From positions 2,409,452-2,473,451 of the forward strand of contig KI301992.1 of the NCBI GenBank assembly GCA_000471045.1: 64,000 bases of DNA. The letters run 5' to 3'. Position numbers and translations under genes: made by a program. How positions within the stretch are numbered: position 1 is the stretch's first letter; every line of letters starts with the position of its first letter. Origin of the DNA: an actinobacterium LLX17. GTDB taxonomy: Bacteria > Actinomycetota > Actinomycetes > Propionibacteriales > Nocardioidaceae. The notes under the pieces are model-generated. The model did no database searches. It was not told where the DNA came from and saw nothing but the letters and a program-made list of their open reading frames with translations. This document shows positions 17,357 through 25,631 of this stretch, one piece after another.

Positions 17357-17765
17357 GGGAGTCCTCCTGGGTGCCGTCGAGTGCGGCAAGCATGCCAGCG
17401 AGCAGGTCACGGGCTTCCGCCGCCACGGCCGCGAGCTCGGGAGCGTCACTGAAGGACGTCATGACAGCGGGATCGAACGCCTCGACCCGGGTGGTGCCGT
17501 CGGGCTGCGCTGCCACGACGACGTTGCACGGCAGCATCGCCGCGAGCCGCGGGTCGGCCTCCAGCGCGCGGTGCGCGAGCTGCGGTCGGCACGCACCCAA
17601 GATGACCTGCGGATCGACCTCGACGCCGAGCTTGGCGCGGAGCGTCGCCTGCAGGTCGATCTCGGTCAGGATCCCGAAGCCCGCCTCGGGCAGCAGGTCC
17701 CGCACCCGCTGCAGGGTCTCGTCGTAGCCGGTCTCGAGCGTCGTGCTCATCGTGAATGTCGTCAT
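17340..17765 (-). CDS. DUF302 family protein
   Basis: A 141-residue single-domain protein. The family pattern is visible as YDETLQRVRDLLPEAGFGILTEIDLQATLRAKLG near the N-terminus, then ILGACRPQLAHRALEADPRLAAMLPCNVVV with two cysteines, and a VEAFDP tail. DUF302 proteins are small soluble proteins often found in sulfur or metal stress loci; their biochemical role is unknown. The ATG at 17765 is preceded by AAGGAG. It is the first gene of an operon with the CsoR/CstR-like regulator and diverges from the MMPL transporter across two G-tract palindromes. Confidence 0.82.
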   Translation of the reverse strand: MTTFTMSTTLETGYDETLQRVRDLLPEAGFGILTEIDLQATLRAKLGVEVDPQVILGACRPQLAHRALEADPRLAAMLPCNVVVAAQPDGTTRVEAFDPAVMTSFSDAPELAAVAAEARDLLAGMLAALDGTQEDSHATRG

Positions 17766-17793
17766 GGCTGGCTCCTTCTCGTCATCGTTCATT

Positions 17794-17811
17794 TAACCCC
17801 CCGGGGGGATG
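17794..17811. promoter_or_regulatory. G-tract palindrome 1 in the DUF302/MMPL divergent promoter
   Basis: TAACCCCCC directly followed by GGGGGGATG, a near-perfect palindrome 29 bases from the DUF302 start. It has the same C-run/G-run form as the site upstream of DUF4396. Likely controls the minus-strand DUF302-regulator operon (autoregulation); binding inferred. Confidence 0.65.
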
Positions 17812-17829
17812 TGTTACGGTCGATCCTAG

Positions 17830-17847
17830 CATCCCCCCCGGGGGATA
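17830..17847. promoter_or_regulatory. G-tract palindrome 2 in the DUF302/MMPL divergent promoter
   Basis: CATCCCCCCC next to GGGGGATA, about 20 bases before the GTG of the MMPL gene and 19 bases from palindrome 1. The pair would let one regulator control both directions. Binding inferred. Confidence 0.65.
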
Positions 17848-17867
17848 AATACCCCAAGGAGCAGCCC

Positions 17868-20021
17868 GTGACCCAGACCGTCGAGACCACCCCGCCCGCC
17901 GAGCGCAGCGGCCACCCCGGCCCCCTGGGCCGACTCGGCGTCGGCGTGACGCGCCACGCCCGAGGGGTGGCCCTCCTCTGGGTCGCCCTGGTCGTCGGAC
18001 TCGGGATCTTCGCCCCGTTCGTCGAGCACCGGCTGTCCGGTGCGGGCTGGCAGGCCGACGGATCGGAGTCCGTCGCGGTCCGCGAGCTGGCCCAGGAACA
18101 CTTCGGTGGCAACGCGAGCCACGCGATCCAAGTCGTCGTCCACAACCCGGACCAACCACTGACGGAGGGCACCGGGCCCGACGTGGTCGCCGAGGTCACG
18201 CGGGTGCTGGAGTCCGACGACCGCCTCGCCGAGATCGTGCCGCCCACCCCCGGCGCGAGCCTCTCCCCCGACGGACGCACAGCGGTCGTCCTGGCCGGCG
18301 CGGGTGTCGACACCAACGAGATGGTCCGCGTGGCCTCCGACCTGAAGGGCGAGCTCGAAGGGCTCTCGGCCGGCGGCGTGCAGGTCAACCCCACGGGGTC
18401 CTCCCTGCTGTGGTCGGACTTCAACGAGGCCAACCTCGAGGCGATGCTGAAGTCCGAGATGGTCTCGTGGCCCGTGACGCTCGCCATCCTCGTGCTGGCC
18501 TTCGGGGCCCTGGTGGCCGCCGGCCTGCCGTTGCTGCTGACCTTGGCCGGACTGGTGGCGTCCGCCGGGTCGCTGGTGCTGATCAACGAGCTCGTGCCCG
18601 TCTCCATCTGGGCCATGAACTTCGCCATGATGTTCTCGCTCGCGCTGGGCATCGACTACGCCCTGCTGATCGTGGCGCGCTACCGCGCCGCCCGCGCCCG
18701 TCGCGGCAGCACCCGAGCGGGCGCGATCGCCGAGACCATGGACACCGCCGGCAAGGCCGTGCTCCTGTCGGGGATCACGGTGCTGGTCTCGCTCTCGGCC
18801 GTCATGCTCGTGCCCTCGCCGTCCTTCCGGTCGATGGCTGGCGGCATCATGCTCTCGGTCGTCTTCGTCCTCGCCGCGACCCTGACCCTGCTGCCCCTGG
18901 TGCTGCACAAGCTCGACGACCGCATCAACCGGTTCGCCCTGCCCTGGGCCCGCTCCGGCGAGCATCGATCGGCCCGCTTCGAGCGGTGGGGACAGCGACT
19001 GTGGGACCAGCCCCTGCGCTGGGGCGCAGGCGCCCTGGTGGTGCTCATCGCCCTCGCCCTGCCGGTCGCCGGCCTGCAGACCGCGATGCCCTCGATCAAG
19101 GTCCTGCCCGACGACGCGAGTGCCCGCGTCGGGTACGACATCGTGCAGGAGGCCTTCGGTGAGGGCGCTCCAGGAACCATCCAGGTCGTCGCACCGCAGG
19201 AGGAGATCGCGACGTCCGAGGAGGTGCTCGGTGCCGACGAGGGCATCGCCGCGGTGATGCCCGCCGTCCCGGCCCCCGACGACAGCGGTCTCGCGATGCT
19301 GCAGGCCGTGCCGACCGTCGACCCGTCCGACCCGGCGCTCGCCGAGACGGTCGATCGACTCCGCTCCGACCTGCCCGAGGATGTTCTTCTCGGTGGGGCC
19401 GCGGTCGAGAATCTCGACCTGAAGTCCCAGCTCGACACCTCCACACCACTGGTGATCGGCATCGTGCTCGCGCTCGGGTTCGTCCTGCTCCTGGTCGCCC
19501 TGCAGGCACCCCTGATCTCGCTGATGGGCACCGTGGTGAGCCTGCTGTCGACGGCCGCGGCCTTCGGCGTGGCGCGCCTGATCTTCCAGGAGGGTCACGG
19601 GTCGGGACTCATCGGGTTCGAGTCGCAAGGCTTCCTGGACGCCTGGGCGCCGGTCTTCTTCTTCGCGATGATCTTCGCGATCGCGATGGACTACACCGTC
19701 TTCCTGCTGGCCTCGGCCAAGGAGCACTGGGAGCGCACCGGCGACGCCCGCGAGGCGATGGTCGGCGCGGTCGCCCACTCCGGGCGGATCATCTTCGCCG
19801 CAGGTGGCGTCATGGTCGCGGTGTTCTTCACCTTCGCCCTCGCCGGACCGCTCCCGCCCAAGGAGATGGGCGTGATCCTCGGCGTCGCCGTCCTCCTCGA
19901 TGCCTTCCTGGTGCGACTGGTGCTGCTGCCCGTCACGCTCCGCCTCGCCGGACCGGCCGCCTGGGCGAGCCCAGCGTGGCTGCGGCGGATCCTGCCGAAC
20001 ATCTCCTTCGCCCACGACTGA
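17868..20021 (+). CDS. MMPL-family RND transporter
   Basis: A 717-residue inner-membrane exporter with twelve predicted helices in the RND pattern. Helix 1 is ALLWVALVVGLGIFAPFVEH, a first periplasmic loop spans about residues 60-195, and five further helices include the proton-relay region FSLALGIDYALLIVARYR. A second half repeats this with FAIAMDYTVFLLASAKEHW. MMPL proteins export lipids or hydrophobic compounds using the proton gradient. The GTG at 17868 follows AAGGAG and a CsoR/CstR-type palindrome, so expression is probably tied to the same signal as DUF302 and DUF4396. Cargo unknown. Confidence 0.9.
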   Translation: MTQTVETTPPAERSGHPGPLGRLGVGVTRHARGVALLWVALVVGLGIFAPFVEHRLSGAGWQADGSESVAVRELAQEHFGGNASHAIQVVVHNPDQPLTEGTGPDVVAEVTRVLESDDRLAEIVPPTPGASLSPDGRTAVVLAGAGVDTNEMVRVASDLKGELEGLSAGGVQVNPTGSSLLWSDFNEANLEAMLKSEMVSWPVTLAILVLAFGALVAAGLPLLLTLAGLVASAGSLVLINELVPVSIWAMNFAMMFSLALGIDYALLIVARYRAARARRGSTRAGAIAETMDTAGKAVLLSGITVLVSLSAVMLVPSPSFRSMAGGIMLSVVFVLAATLTLLPLVLHKLDDRINRFALPWARSGEHRSARFERWGQRLWDQPLRWGAGALVVLIALALPVAGLQTAMPSIKVLPDDASARVGYDIVQEAFGEGAPGTIQVVAPQEEIATSEEVLGADEGIAAVMPAVPAPDDSGLAMLQAVPTVDPSDPALAETVDRLRSDLPEDVLLGGAAVENLDLKSQLDTSTPLVIGIVLALGFVLLLVALQAPLISLMGTVVSLLSTAAAFGVARLIFQEGHGSGLIGFESQGFLDAWAPVFFFAMIFAIAMDYTVFLLASAKEHWERTGDAREAMVGAVAHSGRIIFAAGGVMVAVFFTFALAGPLPPKEMGVILGVAVLLDAFLVRLVLLPVTLRLAGPAAWASPAWLRRILPNISFAHD

Positions 20022-20070
20022 TCCACCTCACACCTCCGCACGACCCACCCACCCACGAAAGGGACATCCC

Positions 20071-20439
20071 ATGACCAAGCCCGAGTCCGGCACCCAGGTG
20101 CTGAAGGACCTTCGCCCCCTCCACCGCGACCTGCGCCACGCGATCCCCGAGGTCTACCGCGGCTTCGGTGAGCTGAGCCAGGCCGCCTTCGCCGACGGCG
20201 CGCTCGACCGCAAGACCAAGGAGCTCATCGCATTCGCGATCGGCGTCGTCGAAGGGTGCGACGGATGCATCGCCTCCCACGGCCAGGCCGCCGTTCGTGC
20301 CGGCGCCACGACCCAGGAGGCCGCGGAAGCCATCGGCGTCACCTTCCTGATGCACGGCGGACCGGCGACCATCCACGGCGCCCGCGCGTTCGAGGTGTTC
20401 CGCGGGCTCGCCGGCGACACCGACACTGAGGAGTCCTGA
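20071..20439 (+). CDS. Carboxymuconolactone decarboxylase/AhpD-like protein
   Basis: A 122-residue helical protein with the AhpD signature CDGCIASH in GVVEGCDGCIASHGQAAVRAG, that is the CxxC-x3-H thiol redox site used in peroxide reduction. The rest (LDRKTKELIAFAIG, EAAEAIGVTFLMHGG) fits the family. It lies 49 bases after the MMPL gene and ends in an overlap with a small zinc-ribbon gene, so it probably belongs to the same operon and adds thiol-based detoxification to the regulon. Confidence 0.87.
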   Translation: MTKPESGTQVLKDLRPLHRDLRHAIPEVYRGFGELSQAAFADGALDRKTKELIAFAIGVVEGCDGCIASHGQAAVRAGATTQEAAEAIGVTFLMHGGPATIHGARAFEVFRGLAGDTDTEES

Positions 20440-20612
20440 TGTGCCGACCTGTTCGGTGCAAGCAGTGCGCCAAGATCACGTGGGCCGGCTGCGGCCAGCA
20501 CGTGGCCGCCGTGCGCGCCGGAGTGCCGGACGACCGCTGGTGCCCAGGCCACGAGCGGTCGGGCCCGGGGCCGGTCCAGCGCTTCCTGGGACGGACCCGG
20601 TCAGGCGACTGA
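20439..20612 (+). CDS. Small zinc-ribbon-like protein
   Basis: A 57-residue protein starting MCRPVRCKQCAKITWAGCGQ, with C2, C7, C10, C18 and a later WCPGH: a compact cysteine/histidine metal site. Similar 50-60 residue proteins are common in actinobacteria, where they remain uncharacterised. Its ATG overlaps the stop of the AhpD-like gene (TGATG), implying translational coupling. The tail after residue 40 is basic and looks disordered. Confidence 0.7.
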   Translation: MCRPVRCKQCAKITWAGCGQHVAAVRAGVPDDRWCPGHERSGPGPVQRFLGRTRSGD

Positions 20613-20627
20613 CCCGGTCAGCCCTGA

Positions 20628-20867
20628 CGCGCCGCGGCTGGCTTGGTCGACCTGGCCGGTCGAGGCAGCGACTGGACGCTCGTCGTCCTGAATGCCGACG
20701 GCACCCCCGAGGTCACGGCGCAGGTCGCGGTCGGGGCCACCTTGCCGGTGCTCGACGACGTCCTCACGGTCCTGCTCGTGGCCGGGTCGGTCCTCCTGAT
20801 CGTCGGCGCCGCAATCGTGGCGGCGGCGAGCCACGCGGCAAGGCGCGACCGCGCCCAAGCAGCATGA
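20628..20867 (+). pseudogene. C-terminal remnant of an actinobacterial membrane protein
   Basis: The frame opens after a TGA at 20625 with only a TTG as possible start (20643), then reads SDWTLVVLNADGTPEVTAQVAVGATLP and a single membrane helix followed by a basic end. The beta-strand-plus-helix layout resembles the last third of larger membrane proteins that end with WTVVVMNADGS-type sequence. No upstream part is present in any frame, so it is probably a truncated copy. A genuine small membrane protein from the TTG cannot be excluded. Confidence 0.45.
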
Positions 20868-20909
20868 TGGCGACAAGCGCGGCCCCCACCGGGCTCCAGC
20901 GCGGACGCC

Positions 20910-21731
20910 TCAGCGCGTACGTGCGTAGCGCGCCCACGCGAAGCAGAAGAGGCCGAACGCCGCCAGGCCCAGGGCCACGACTGTCAGGAGGTAGGGGCCG
21001 AACGCTTGCTCCCGAACCGTCTTGAGCGCGTCGTCGAGGCCGCCGGCCTTCTCGGGGTCGTACGAGATGGCAGACCAGCCGAAGAGCACGCCGACGACAC
21101 CGATCGCCACGCCCTTGGCGACGTAGCCGGCCCGGCCGACCACCAGCACGAGCGACCGCGCCTGACCCGTCGATGCGCCGACCTCGAGGTCGTGGGTGAA
21201 CGAGTCGGTCACGCCGCGATGTACGTGCCGCACGGCGACCGCGAGGATGGCGATGGCGATGATGATGACGAGCACACGCCCGGCTGGTGCGGAGAGCAGG
21301 TCGGCGCTCAAGCCCTCCTCCTTGCTGTCGCGGCCCGAGCTCCCGCCGGACCCGGCAGCGATCCTGAACGCGGAGAAGGCCAGCACGGCGTAGACGACGG
21401 CGCGACCCACGGCGGCGAGTCTTTTCCGAGTGCGCTTGAAGCCGTCCTCCGACTGGTAGCCCGACACCGCGGTCGCCACCTGCCACAGCACGAGTGTGAC
21501 GAGACTGACCGCGGTGACCCACAGCACGACCTGGCCGAACGGCTGCCCCGCGAGCTTGGTGAGCGCTCCGCCGCTGCTGGCCTCGCCCCCGCCGGACCAC
21601 GCCACCTGCAACGCGATCCATGCGATCAGCACATGGACGATGCCGTACGCGACCAGCCCGACCCGTGCGCCTCGCTTCAGGGCCTCGCTGTGACGTGCCT
21701 GGTGTCCTGTGTGCTCAACCGGTGACGCCAT
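20910..21731 (-). CDS. DUF1206 membrane protein
   Basis: A 273-residue membrane protein built of three DUF1206 units of two helices each: ARVGLVAYGIVHVLIAWIALQV, then GRAVVYAVLAFSAFRIAAG with HVHRGVTDSF, then GRAGYVAKGVAIGVVGVLFGWSA with DDALKTV. Each unit begins with a GR/AR-x-GYxxxG type turn. Function of the family is unknown. It stands alone, facing the preceding operon, and its start lies about 65 bases from the left copy of a 49-bp repeat. Confidence 0.85.
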   Translation of the reverse strand: MASPVEHTGHQARHSEALKRGARVGLVAYGIVHVLIAWIALQVAWSGGGEASSGGALTKLAGQPFGQVVLWVTAVSLVTLVLWQVATAVSGYQSEDGFKRTRKRLAAVGRAVVYAVLAFSAFRIAAGSGGSSGRDSKEEGLSADLLSAPAGRVLVIIIAIAILAVAVRHVHRGVTDSFTHDLEVGASTGQARSLVLVVGRAGYVAKGVAIGVVGVLFGWSAISYDPEKAGGLDDALKTVREQAFGPYLLTVVALGLAAFGLFCFAWARYARTR

Positions 21732-21795
21732 GTCGGTCCCTCCCGGATCGATCCTCCCAGCGTCGCGCCGGCATCGCAGGTCGGCGAGTCAGGTG

Positions 21796-21881
21796 ACGGC
21801 CGATACTGGCTCCTTGCGCCGCGGCGGACGTCAACCTCCGCCGGGTACAGAAACGAACAAACCAGCTCGACCGTTGAGTCA
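21796..21881. repeat. Left copy of a 49-bp repeat plus 21-bp module
   Basis: 21796-21844 matches 33132-33180 at 46 of 49 positions in the same orientation. It begins ACGGCCGATACTGGCTCC and ends with a GGCGGA/TCCGCC stem. A second module ACCAGCTCGACCGTTGAG at 21861 is also shared, with one mismatch over 21 bp, but there it follows rather than precedes the 49-mer. The gene-free stretch 21732-21958 holds little else. The pair brackets an 11.3-kb segment. Confidence 0.75.
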
Positions 21882-21958
21882 GACCAGAATCTTCAGCGCG
21901 CCGATGCGCCTTGCGCCCCTTGACAAGCACGGAGCTGGGCGCGGGGGACTGACCGAGG

Positions 21959-22357
21959 TCAGCGACGTTCGACGTCAGCGATCTGCTGGGGCGGGTGCTC
22001 GGCGATGCAGAACAGGTTGCCCTCTGGGTCTTCCATCGTGGTCCACTGCACGTGGGGGACCTCGTCGAGCACGTCCCAGCGCTGTACCGCGCCCAGCGCG
22101 GTGAGCCGCCGCACCTCGTCGATGCGCGACCCCCACGGAACCGTCAGGTCGACGTGCGTGTCCTGGCGATCGGGACGCGGCTGGGTTCGACGCTGGAAGA
22201 ACATGGCGAATCCGTCCGGCCCGGCTGGTGCCAGGTAGACGGCGTCGCTCCCGCCCGAGGACTGGCCACCGGTGACCGCCGACCAGAACCCGGCAAGCTG
22301 CTCCGGGTCCCGGGCTTCCATGTTGATCGCGCCGAGCGTGACGTGTGAGCGAGTCAT
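21959..22357 (-). CDS. VOC-family (glyoxalase/bleomycin-resistance-like) protein
   Basis: A 132-residue single VOC domain with two beta-alpha-beta-beta-beta modules. The first starts HVTLGAINMEARDPEQLAGFWSAVTG, the second HVDLTVPWGSRIDEVRRLTALGA and ends MEDPEGNLFCIAEHP, the typical DPEGN-x-F-C close. Some metal-ligand positions (histidines in HVTL and HVDL, glutamate in CIAE) are present. The substrate cannot be predicted. It lies just inside the left repeat. Confidence 0.82.
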   Translation of the reverse strand: MTRSHVTLGAINMEARDPEQLAGFWSAVTGGQSSGGSDAVYLAPAGPDGFAMFFQRRTQPRPDRQDTHVDLTVPWGSRIDEVRRLTALGAVQRWDVLDEVPHVQWTTMEDPEGNLFCIAEHPPQQIADVERR

Positions 22358-22472
22358 GCCACGACACTAGGCCGAGTTGCGCGAGCGATCGGCACGACTC
22401 CCGCGCGCCCCGAACCACAGGCCGAGGTAGCCCATGCTCCCGCAGCCGCATCCCGGCCTCTTCTGCCCGGCG

Positions 22473-23456
22473 TCAGGCGGTGACGACGACGCCCTTGCCC
22501 AGCAGGACGCCGGCCTCCATGTCGTGATGGGCCCGGACGATCTCGTCGAGGGCATAGGTCCGGCCGACCGGCACGACTGCGGTACCCGCGGCGACGTCGT
22601 CCAGGAATCCCTGCAGCACCTCGGCCGGCAGGTCGCTGGCCTCTCCGGAGTAGGCGCTGAGCCGGACGGCGTTGGGAAGGAAATCGATGGGGTAGAAGTC
22701 CGGCACGGCCCATTCGTCCGAGAGCATCCCGGTGAAGCAGACCGTCCCGGCCTTGCGTACCGACAGGACCGTGTCGCGCAAGGTCGTCGTGCCCACGAGC
22801 TCGACGGCCGCGTCGACGCCGCCGGGCACGACGTCGCGCACCGCGTCGTGGATGTCGCCGTCGTCGATGACGACGTGGTCGACGAACTGGCTCAAGAATT
22901 CGACGCGCGACGCCGAGCGTGTTGTGGAGACGACCGTCGCGCCCAGGCGGCGCGCGAGCACCGCAGCAGCCAGTCCCACGGACGACGTGCCGCCACGGAT
23001 CAGGAGGCTCTGGCCTGACTGCAGGTCGAGGCCCGTCGCGAGCGACCCGTAGGCGGTCTGGAGCATCTCGGGAACCGCACCGAGCAACGACCACGGCAGG
23101 TCGCTGTGGAACGGGATGACCGACGAGACCGGGACACAGGTGTACTCCGCGTAGCCGCCGTCGATCGTGCGCCCCATGCCACCCATCACCGCCGCCACCT
23201 GCTGTCCGGGGGCGAGCTCGGCGCCGGGCGCCTCGACGACCTCGCCGGCCGCCTCGATGCCAGGCACACGCGGGAAGGATCCGAAGGAGCCCAGACCCTG
23301 ACGAAAGTGCAGCTCGGACCGGTTCAGGCCGAACGCGCGGACGCGGATCAGCACCTCGCCGGCCCTGGGCGTGGGCACCGGGACCCGCCGAACCTGCAGG
23401 ACCTCAGGTGCGCCCGGTCCCTCGAGCACGACGGCCCGCATCGTCGACGACGTCAT
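22473..23456 (-). CDS. Zinc-independent medium-chain quinone oxidoreductase
   Basis: A 327-residue NADPH-dependent MDR enzyme. The N-terminal catalytic fold reads VLIRVRAFGLNRSELHFRQG and VPGIEAAGEVVEAPGAELAPGQ. The cofactor fold has LLIRGGTSSVGLAAAVLARRLGATVVSTTRS, and the arginine/serine after the second strand suggests NADPH. The structural and catalytic zinc cysteines of alcohol dehydrogenases are absent, as in quinone oxidoreductases (Qor-like). It reduces quinones or enones in related proteins. Its start overlaps the end of a decayed PIN-like frame. Confidence 0.85.
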   Translation of the reverse strand: MTSSTMRAVVLEGPGAPEVLQVRRVPVPTPRAGEVLIRVRAFGLNRSELHFRQGLGSFGSFPRVPGIEAAGEVVEAPGAELAPGQQVAAVMGGMGRTIDGGYAEYTCVPVSSVIPFHSDLPWSLLGAVPEMLQTAYGSLATGLDLQSGQSLLIRGGTSSVGLAAAVLARRLGATVVSTTRSASRVEFLSQFVDHVVIDDGDIHDAVRDVVPGGVDAAVELVGTTTLRDTVLSVRKAGTVCFTGMLSDEWAVPDFYPIDFLPNAVRLSAYSGEASDLPAEVLQGFLDDVAAGTAVVPVGRTYALDEIVRAHHDMEAGVLLGKGVVVTA

Positions 23457-23979
23457 TGCCGTTCTCCTCTTCTAGGTCCCCGTCTGGCACAACACCCCCG
23501 GCGCGACGGCGCTTCCACGTCGCGCCCCCGACGATCCGGCTCTGGCGGTCGAGTCGACTAGCAGCTTTTCTTGCGACGGGCGCGGACCTCTCAAAGCGAT
23601 CCTCTAGGACCCGCTCGGAGTCTCGGGCAGCAGGACGGCCGAGGCTTCTACTCTTGGTGATCCCGCGCGGCCGGGTCCCAGAGCGAAGCACCCGGTGCGA
23701 TCGCAGCCAAGCATCGGCGCGGTGCTGAATCGCCTTGTCTTTCGTGAACAGCGGCCAGCCGCGCCTGCAGACCTCCGCGATCCACTCCGGGTCGGATACC
23801 GTCTGCGCGTCATCGGGATAGTGGTCTGCGATGAGACGCGGTCCCCATCCGTCGGCCCGCAGGTGCTCGGCGGTGAGTCGCCCGAGGCTCCGGTCGACGA
23901 AGTACTCAGGCCGCGACTCTGCAGATGTGTCTTCGACGACATCTCGGCTCAGATCGAACTCGGCGGCCACGGTGTCCAT
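23404..23979 (-). CDS. PIN-like (DUF5615-type) toxin-like protein, probably degraded
   Basis: The frame reads MDTVAAEFDLSRDVVED, which looks like the tail of a DUF433 antitoxin, then continues into a PIN-like start EYFVDRSLGRLTAEHLRADGW, LIADHYPDD, DPEWIAEVCRRGWPLFTKDKAIQ and AWLRSHRV. In related two-gene modules these are separate proteins. Beyond about residue 120 family character fades, and the frame overruns the start of the next gene by 53 bases. The antitoxin part has no N-terminus. Probably a fused, decayed toxin-antitoxin remnant of 191 codons; RNase activity is doubtful. Confidence 0.42.
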   Translation of the reverse strand: MDTVAAEFDLSRDVVEDTSAESRPEYFVDRSLGRLTAEHLRADGWGPRLIADHYPDDAQTVSDPEWIAEVCRRGWPLFTKDKAIQHRADAWLRSHRVLRSGTRPRGITKSRSLGRPAARDSERVLEDRFERSAPVARKAASRLDRQSRIVGGATWKRRRAGGVVPDGDLEEENGNDVVDDAGRRARGTGRT

Positions 23980-24740
23980 CGACTCCCCCGCGACCTCGTG
24001 GGATTTGGTTTTCCTCGCGTTCGGCCTGGTGCTTCTGGCCGGAGGTTGACTCCTTCACCAGAAGGGCGTCAACGCACTCAAGCAGGAAACCACGCGGACC
24101 CCTCATAGAGCGGCGGTCGGTGGCGAGATCCCCCGGTCACGCCGCTTGTGGGGGGACGACCTGCCCCGGCGACACCGGGGACCTGACGACCGAGCTTGTC
24201 GGTCCGTTGAGCTGGGGATGCAACTCGACCGGTGGGTCGTGCTTGCAGCGTCGCGGATCCGCGGGCTTGCGAACCAGCTCGGTCCCGCAGCGCAGGCACG
24301 CTGCGCCAGGCGCGCCGTCGAGTCGGAAACTAGCCGAAAAAATGGGCCACGAAGAGAACTGTCGGCCGGATCGGCTGTGGCGCACGGCGGCCGGCTGGTC
24401 GAGTCCTGGCGGCGGGCAATTACCGGTGCGGGACAGAACCCCGGCTCTGTCGTGCAATTGACAAAAAACAGAAAATGTCACAGCATGTCGATGGCGTGCT
24501 GATGTGCAGGGAACGAGGCGTCGCGCGGCTCGAACTCCACGTCATGTCGGTGCGACTTGTTCTCGCGAGGGGCAAGTCTTCAGCGACCTGGACTGCGGCG
24601 AAAGGACATCCGGTGACGAACCTCCCCTCGGTCTGCGACTTTCGCATTGCCTCTGGAGGCCGACCGGACCTACGTGACGACGGCTTGGATGCGTACCCGT
24701 TGGGCGCGGCCGCCGGGTCAATGAGCAGCCCGGAACACGG
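23980..24740. other. Gene-poor stretch with no convincing coding sequence
   Basis: About 760 bases with short open frames in several phases but none with family features or consistent ribosome sites. Its left edge contains the codons that would precede the antitoxin-like tail (HEVAGES before MDTVAAEF), supporting decay of a once longer gene. A cysteine-containing minus-strand frame near 24.2 kb (CLRCGTEL) is the only other hint. Codon use and base runs look unlike the flanking chromosome. Confidence 0.5.
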
Positions 24741-25463
24741 ATGAGCCAGTCACCGGGAGACTTCCTCGGAGGGACGGAGTTCCTTGACATCGAGCACGAC
24801 GCCGTCCGGGAGTTCACTACAGCGGCGATCATGGGCGCCAGAACCGACCGTGAGAAGTCGGCTCGCCTCTTCACCGCAGTCCGCGACCAGATTTGGTACG
24901 ACCCGTACACGGCGTCCGAGGATCCTGCCCACTACCGAGCGAGCTTCGTCCTGGAGGCGGGGCGTGCCTACTGCGTCCCGAAGGCGGTGCTGCTGACTGC
25001 GGTGTGCCGCGCCGCCGGGATCCCGGCTCGGCTTGGCTTCGCCGACGTGCGCAACCATCTGCAGACTGACTCGCTCCGCAGCCTCATGAGCGGGTCGGAT
25101 CTCTTCGTCTACCACGGTTACAGCTCGCTCTTCGTCGACGGCAGGTGGGTCAAGGCGACGCCGGCGTTCAACACCGAGCTGTGCGCCCGATTCGGAGTTC
25201 CGCCGGTCGAGTTCGATGGCGAGAACGACGCGCTGATGCACGCCTTCACCGCCGACGGAGCCCAGCACATGGAGTACGTCCGGGATCGCGGCGTCTTCGG
25301 CGACCTGCCACTGACCGAGATCCTGGCGGAGCTTCGTCGTTCCTACGGCTCGCTGATGGTCGCCCCCGCACCGCAAGCCGCGGACGAGTTCACCGATCCT
25401 CCAACCGCCGCGTCGTCCGATGACAATTCGCGTCCGCACGACTCGCCCGAAGATCGCCGATGA
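24741..25463 (+). CDS. Transglutaminase-like (papain-fold) protein
   Basis: A 240-residue transglutaminase-superfamily protein. The core shows RLFTAVRDQIWYDPY, the nucleophile block RAYCVPKAVLLTAVCRAAGIPARLGFADV (Cys in YCVPKA, about residue 79) and YHGYSSLFVDGRWVKATPAF. The histidine is kept but the usual aspartate (xDPT) is replaced by ATPA. It could be a protease, cross-linker or acyltransferase of this fold, or be inactive. The C-terminus after residue 215 is polar and disordered. It leads a same-strand series with BtrH-like, thioesterase and PlsC-like genes. Confidence 0.72.
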   Translation: MSQSPGDFLGGTEFLDIEHDAVREFTTAAIMGARTDREKSARLFTAVRDQIWYDPYTASEDPAHYRASFVLEAGRAYCVPKAVLLTAVCRAAGIPARLGFADVRNHLQTDSLRSLMSGSDLFVYHGYSSLFVDGRWVKATPAFNTELCARFGVPPVEFDGENDALMHAFTADGAQHMEYVRDRGVFGDLPLTEILAELRRSYGSLMVAPAPQAADEFTDPPTAASSDDNSRPHDSPEDRR

Positions 25464-25631
25464 CCACGAAAGCGGTCGGCTTCCGCTCCCTTGGCGCCAT
25501 GGACTCCGCCTGCGTGGGTCATGATCAATCCCCGACTCAACCGAACGTGAGGAGCGCGGCACCTCCTCGGCACGACTCCTGAGCCGCCTGCTCCCGCCCC
25601 CTCACTACCGAGACCCGTCAAAGGACGTCAC

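Noticed and set aside
17826-20015. A 729-codon open frame on the minus strand across the MMPL gene
   Set aside because: High GC makes stops rare in antisense frames; the product is rich in Arg, Gly, His and Asp with no membrane or domain pattern, while the plus strand encodes a clear RND transporter.
24137-24481. Minus-strand frame with CLRCGTEL, a possible zinc ribbon
   Set aside because: Only one cysteine pair with poor spacing to the next cysteine; surrounding residues look like shadow translation.
24475-24744. An 89-codon plus-strand frame whose stop overlaps the transglutaminase-like start
   Set aside because: The ATGA overlap is suggestive, but the product has no recognisable pattern, no clear ribosome site, and lies in a decayed stretch.
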